Positions 62,076 through 64,000 of a DNA stretch of 64,000 bases are shown piece after piece. The notes beneath the pieces are model-generated. The model searched no databases, had not been told where the DNA came from, and worked only from the letters and a program-made list of their open reading frames with translations. The stretch spans positions 1,803,001-1,867,000 of the forward strand of contig OZ014421.1 in NCBI GenBank assembly GCA_963965975.1, in the 5' to 3' direction. Position numbers and translations under genes: made by a program. The stretch is from Xestospongia bergquistia (lineage: Eukaryota > Porifera > Demospongiae > Haplosclerida > Petrosiidae). How positions within the stretch are numbered: the first letter of the stretch is position 1; each line of letters opens with the position of its first letter.

Positions 62076-63405
62076 TTAAATGGTTTCATTGAAGTATGTT
62101 ATGATCTCTGACATTGTCGGACGTTCTCTACGATTCTCTTTCAAACATCGTTCAACAAGAGCTTTAAACATTGGCTGTCTAATACTGTTAATATGAAGTT
62201 GTCTCTGAGTTACCTCAGGAATACGACAGATCATCATTTCAATCAAGACAACACCATAACTATAAACATCCATTGCAGGAGAATGGTCTCTTGGTACACC
62301 AGCTTCTGGAGCAGAATAAACTGGATTACCTGGATTAACTGTACGACCAATCATTGGTTGAAGATTAGCTGAACCATAGTCTGATACCTTGGCTCTCCAC
62401 CCACCAACAATTGGCAGTAACAGTACGTTAGCAGTGCTGACATCTCTATGTAGTATAGGGTCTGGTTTAAAGAGGTGGAGATAGTTGAGACCACAGGCTA
62501 TATCTTGACTAATAGTCAGAACAGCAGGATAGGGTAGAGGACCAGCTTCTAGCTCTTTGCGAAGACTAGTTGGCATTAGTTCTGAGAGGATGATAGGAGT
62601 GCCCACTTTAGTGGCTCCAATGAACTGAAGGAGATTAGGATGACGTACTCGAGCAGCAATCTCCATTTCTCGTGTAAAAACTGATTTGTTATATGGTGAC
62701 AGGATAACTTCATGAAGACATTTGGCAGCCACTCTGAGGCCACGAAATTTAGCCACCTTGACTTCTCCCCAACCTCCTTTCCCAAGGATCTCCTCAGTCA
62801 TCTCAATCTCCTCCTTCCTCACTACCCAGTGAGACTGTTGTTGTAACTGTTGAACTTGTTGTTGAAGAGTGGCTATAGTATGTTGTCTTTGTTGAAGAGC
62901 AGTGGTTGACTCTTGCAGTTGTTGACGAAGATCTTGTTCAATATTGTCACGTTGTTGACGATAATCATTATGTTCTCGGTGAAGATTATCACACTCTTGA
63001 CGTAGTACTCTTTCTCTCTCTTGACTATCCTGTAACTGTCCTCTTTCTCTCTCTTCTTGATCTTGTATTTGTTGTTGAAGTAAACTTTCTCTATTTCTGT
63101 GTTCATGTAGAAGTGTAGCTTGAGTTTGCTGTTTTTCTTGAAGTTCTTGACGTAGTTGATGTAGTTGTCTTTCTTTTGTTTCAAGGTCCTCTTGAAAAGC
63201 TCTTGTCATATCTATCTGCTGTTGTTTGGTATCTTGTAGCTCTTTCTTGGTAACTTCAAGTTGTCGTGTTAAACGTTGAATTTCTCTATCTTTCTCTTGT
63301 AATTCTTGACATGATGAAGATGAAGGTTGAAGATGTGTAGGAGATTGGACAGTAAGTTGAGGTTGTCCATGTCTCTTCTGTTGTAGCTTAAGTTGAAATG
63401 CCAGT
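62076..63405 (-). pseudogene. K3: coiled-coil - TKL kinase, kelch part deleted
   Basis: Single open exon homologous to exon 6 of K1. First in-frame ATG at 63209 (MTRAFQEDLETKERQLHQLR), stop at 62076. The kinase domain is complete in motifs: GKGGWGEV, VAAK lysine, HRDVSTANVLL, VSDYGSAN (DYG), SAPEAG, CRIPEVTQ. Homology to K1 breaks off at about 63395 (GTAGCTTAAGTTG), where 3' flank of the next copy begins, so all kelch exons and the first codons of exon 6 are gone. An N-terminally shortened kinase could still be made from the internal ATG, but no promoter is evident. Confidence 0.7.
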
Positions 63406-63541
63406 TATAATTCATACATTCACTTCTCTGCAAAATGTCCATATATGGTAATATTATTATAATAATCACGCATAGTACAATAACTAAACTAACTATTATA
63501 ATAACCTTACTACTAAAATTATAACACACACTAGTATACTA

Positions 63542-64000
63542 TTAAATGGTTTCATTGAAGTCTGTTATGATCTCTGACATTGTGGGACGTTCTCTATGAT
63601 TCTCTTTCAAACATCGTTTGATAAGAGATTTAAACGTTGGTCGTCTAATACTGTTAATATGAAGTTGTCTCTGAGCTACCTCAGGAATACGACAGATCAT
63701 CATTTCAATCAAGACAACACCATAACTGTAAACATCCATTGCAGGAGAATGGTCTTTTGGTACACCAGCTTCTGGAGCAGAATAAACTGGATTACCTGGA
63801 TTGACTGTACGACCAATCATTGGTTGAAGATTAGCTGAACCATAGTCTGATAACTTGGCTCTCCACCCACCAACAATTGGCAGTAACAGAACGTTAGCAG
63901 TGCTGACATCTCTATGTAGTATTGGGTCTGGTTTAAAGAGGTGGAGATAGTTGAGACCACAGGCTATATCTTGACTGATAGTCAGAACAGCAGGATAGGG
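63542..64000 (-). CDS. K4: TKL kinase copy, cut by window end
   Basis: The stop is at 63542 and the frame is open to the window edge. It encodes the C-lobe: HRDVSTANVLL region, LSDYGSAN, MIGRTVNPGNPVYSAPEAGV, DVYSYGVVLIEM, and ending SEIITDFNETI. The 3' flank is the same as in K1 and K3. Whether kelch exons survive lies outside the window. Confidence 0.75.
   Translation of the reverse strand, partial: PYPAVLTISQDIACGLNYLHLFKPDPILHRDVSTANVLLLPIVGGWRAKLSDYGSANLQPMIGRTVNPGNPVYSAPEAGVPKDHSPAMDVYSYGVVLIEMMICRIPEVAQRQLHINSIRRPTFKSLIKRCLKENHRERPTMSEIITDFNETI

Overview
The window is AT-rich eukaryotic DNA with short introns, GT-AG splice sites, microsatellites and many local duplications. The gene families point to an early-branching animal, most likely a demosponge such as Amphimedon. 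They are CHFR with a C-terminal PBZ finger, a PSTAIRE-type CDK, sperm-tail PG-rich (STPGR/SHIPPO-type) repeats, a Death-like domain, kelch-TKL kinases, and large membrane proteins with Pmp-like beta-helix repeats. The organism is an inference from these families; no species-diagnostic marker was seen.

Layout. (1) 0.07-7 kb: a conserved small exon, a type-1 beta-helix/multi-TM gene copy (A, 0.76-4.34 kb, minus), and a Ty3/gypsy 3' end (5.1-6.13 kb). (2) 6.1-14.7 kb: a type-2 copy (B, 7.2-10.8 kb, minus), a zinc-finger-like exon, and the 3' exons of a CHFR-like gene (plus). (3) 15-22.3 kb: broken coiled-coil exons (plus), several tandem repeats, a hairpin element and a DUF1917-like fragment. 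(4) 23.2-31.6 kb: a type-1 3' fragment (E), two sets of CDK exons, an STPGR-gene first exon, and kelch-TKL kinase copy K1. (5) 31.9-35.1 kb: a Death-like ORF, STPGR remnants, a foldback element and an orphan kelch exon. (6) 36.2-44.3 kb: kelch-coil-TKL kinase K2, the best-preserved multi-exon gene here, then type-1 copy C. (7) 45.7-47.2 kb: a large foldback with a minisatellite. (8) 48-60.3 kb: a second, shortened copy of the 0.1-24.7 kb region (type-2 copy D, a Copia fragment, CHFR exons, coiled-coil exon, type-1 fragment F, CDK exons). (9) 60.4-64 kb: an STPGR-type gene remnant and two tandem kinase copies, K3 and K4, the last cut by the window edge.

The window is therefore one gene neighbourhood (beta-helix membrane protein / CHFR / coiled-coil / CDK / STPGR / kelch-TKL kinase) duplicated repeatedly and then eroded. 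All four full-length beta-helix copies carry a different coding lesion. The CDK, CHFR, coiled-coil and STPGR genes are exon fragments, and K1 has lost its ATG and carries a frameshift. Only K2 and the small Death-like ORF look intact. No rRNA, tRNA, CRISPR array or bacterial operon was recognised. Function is assigned by motif recognition only; no database search was run.
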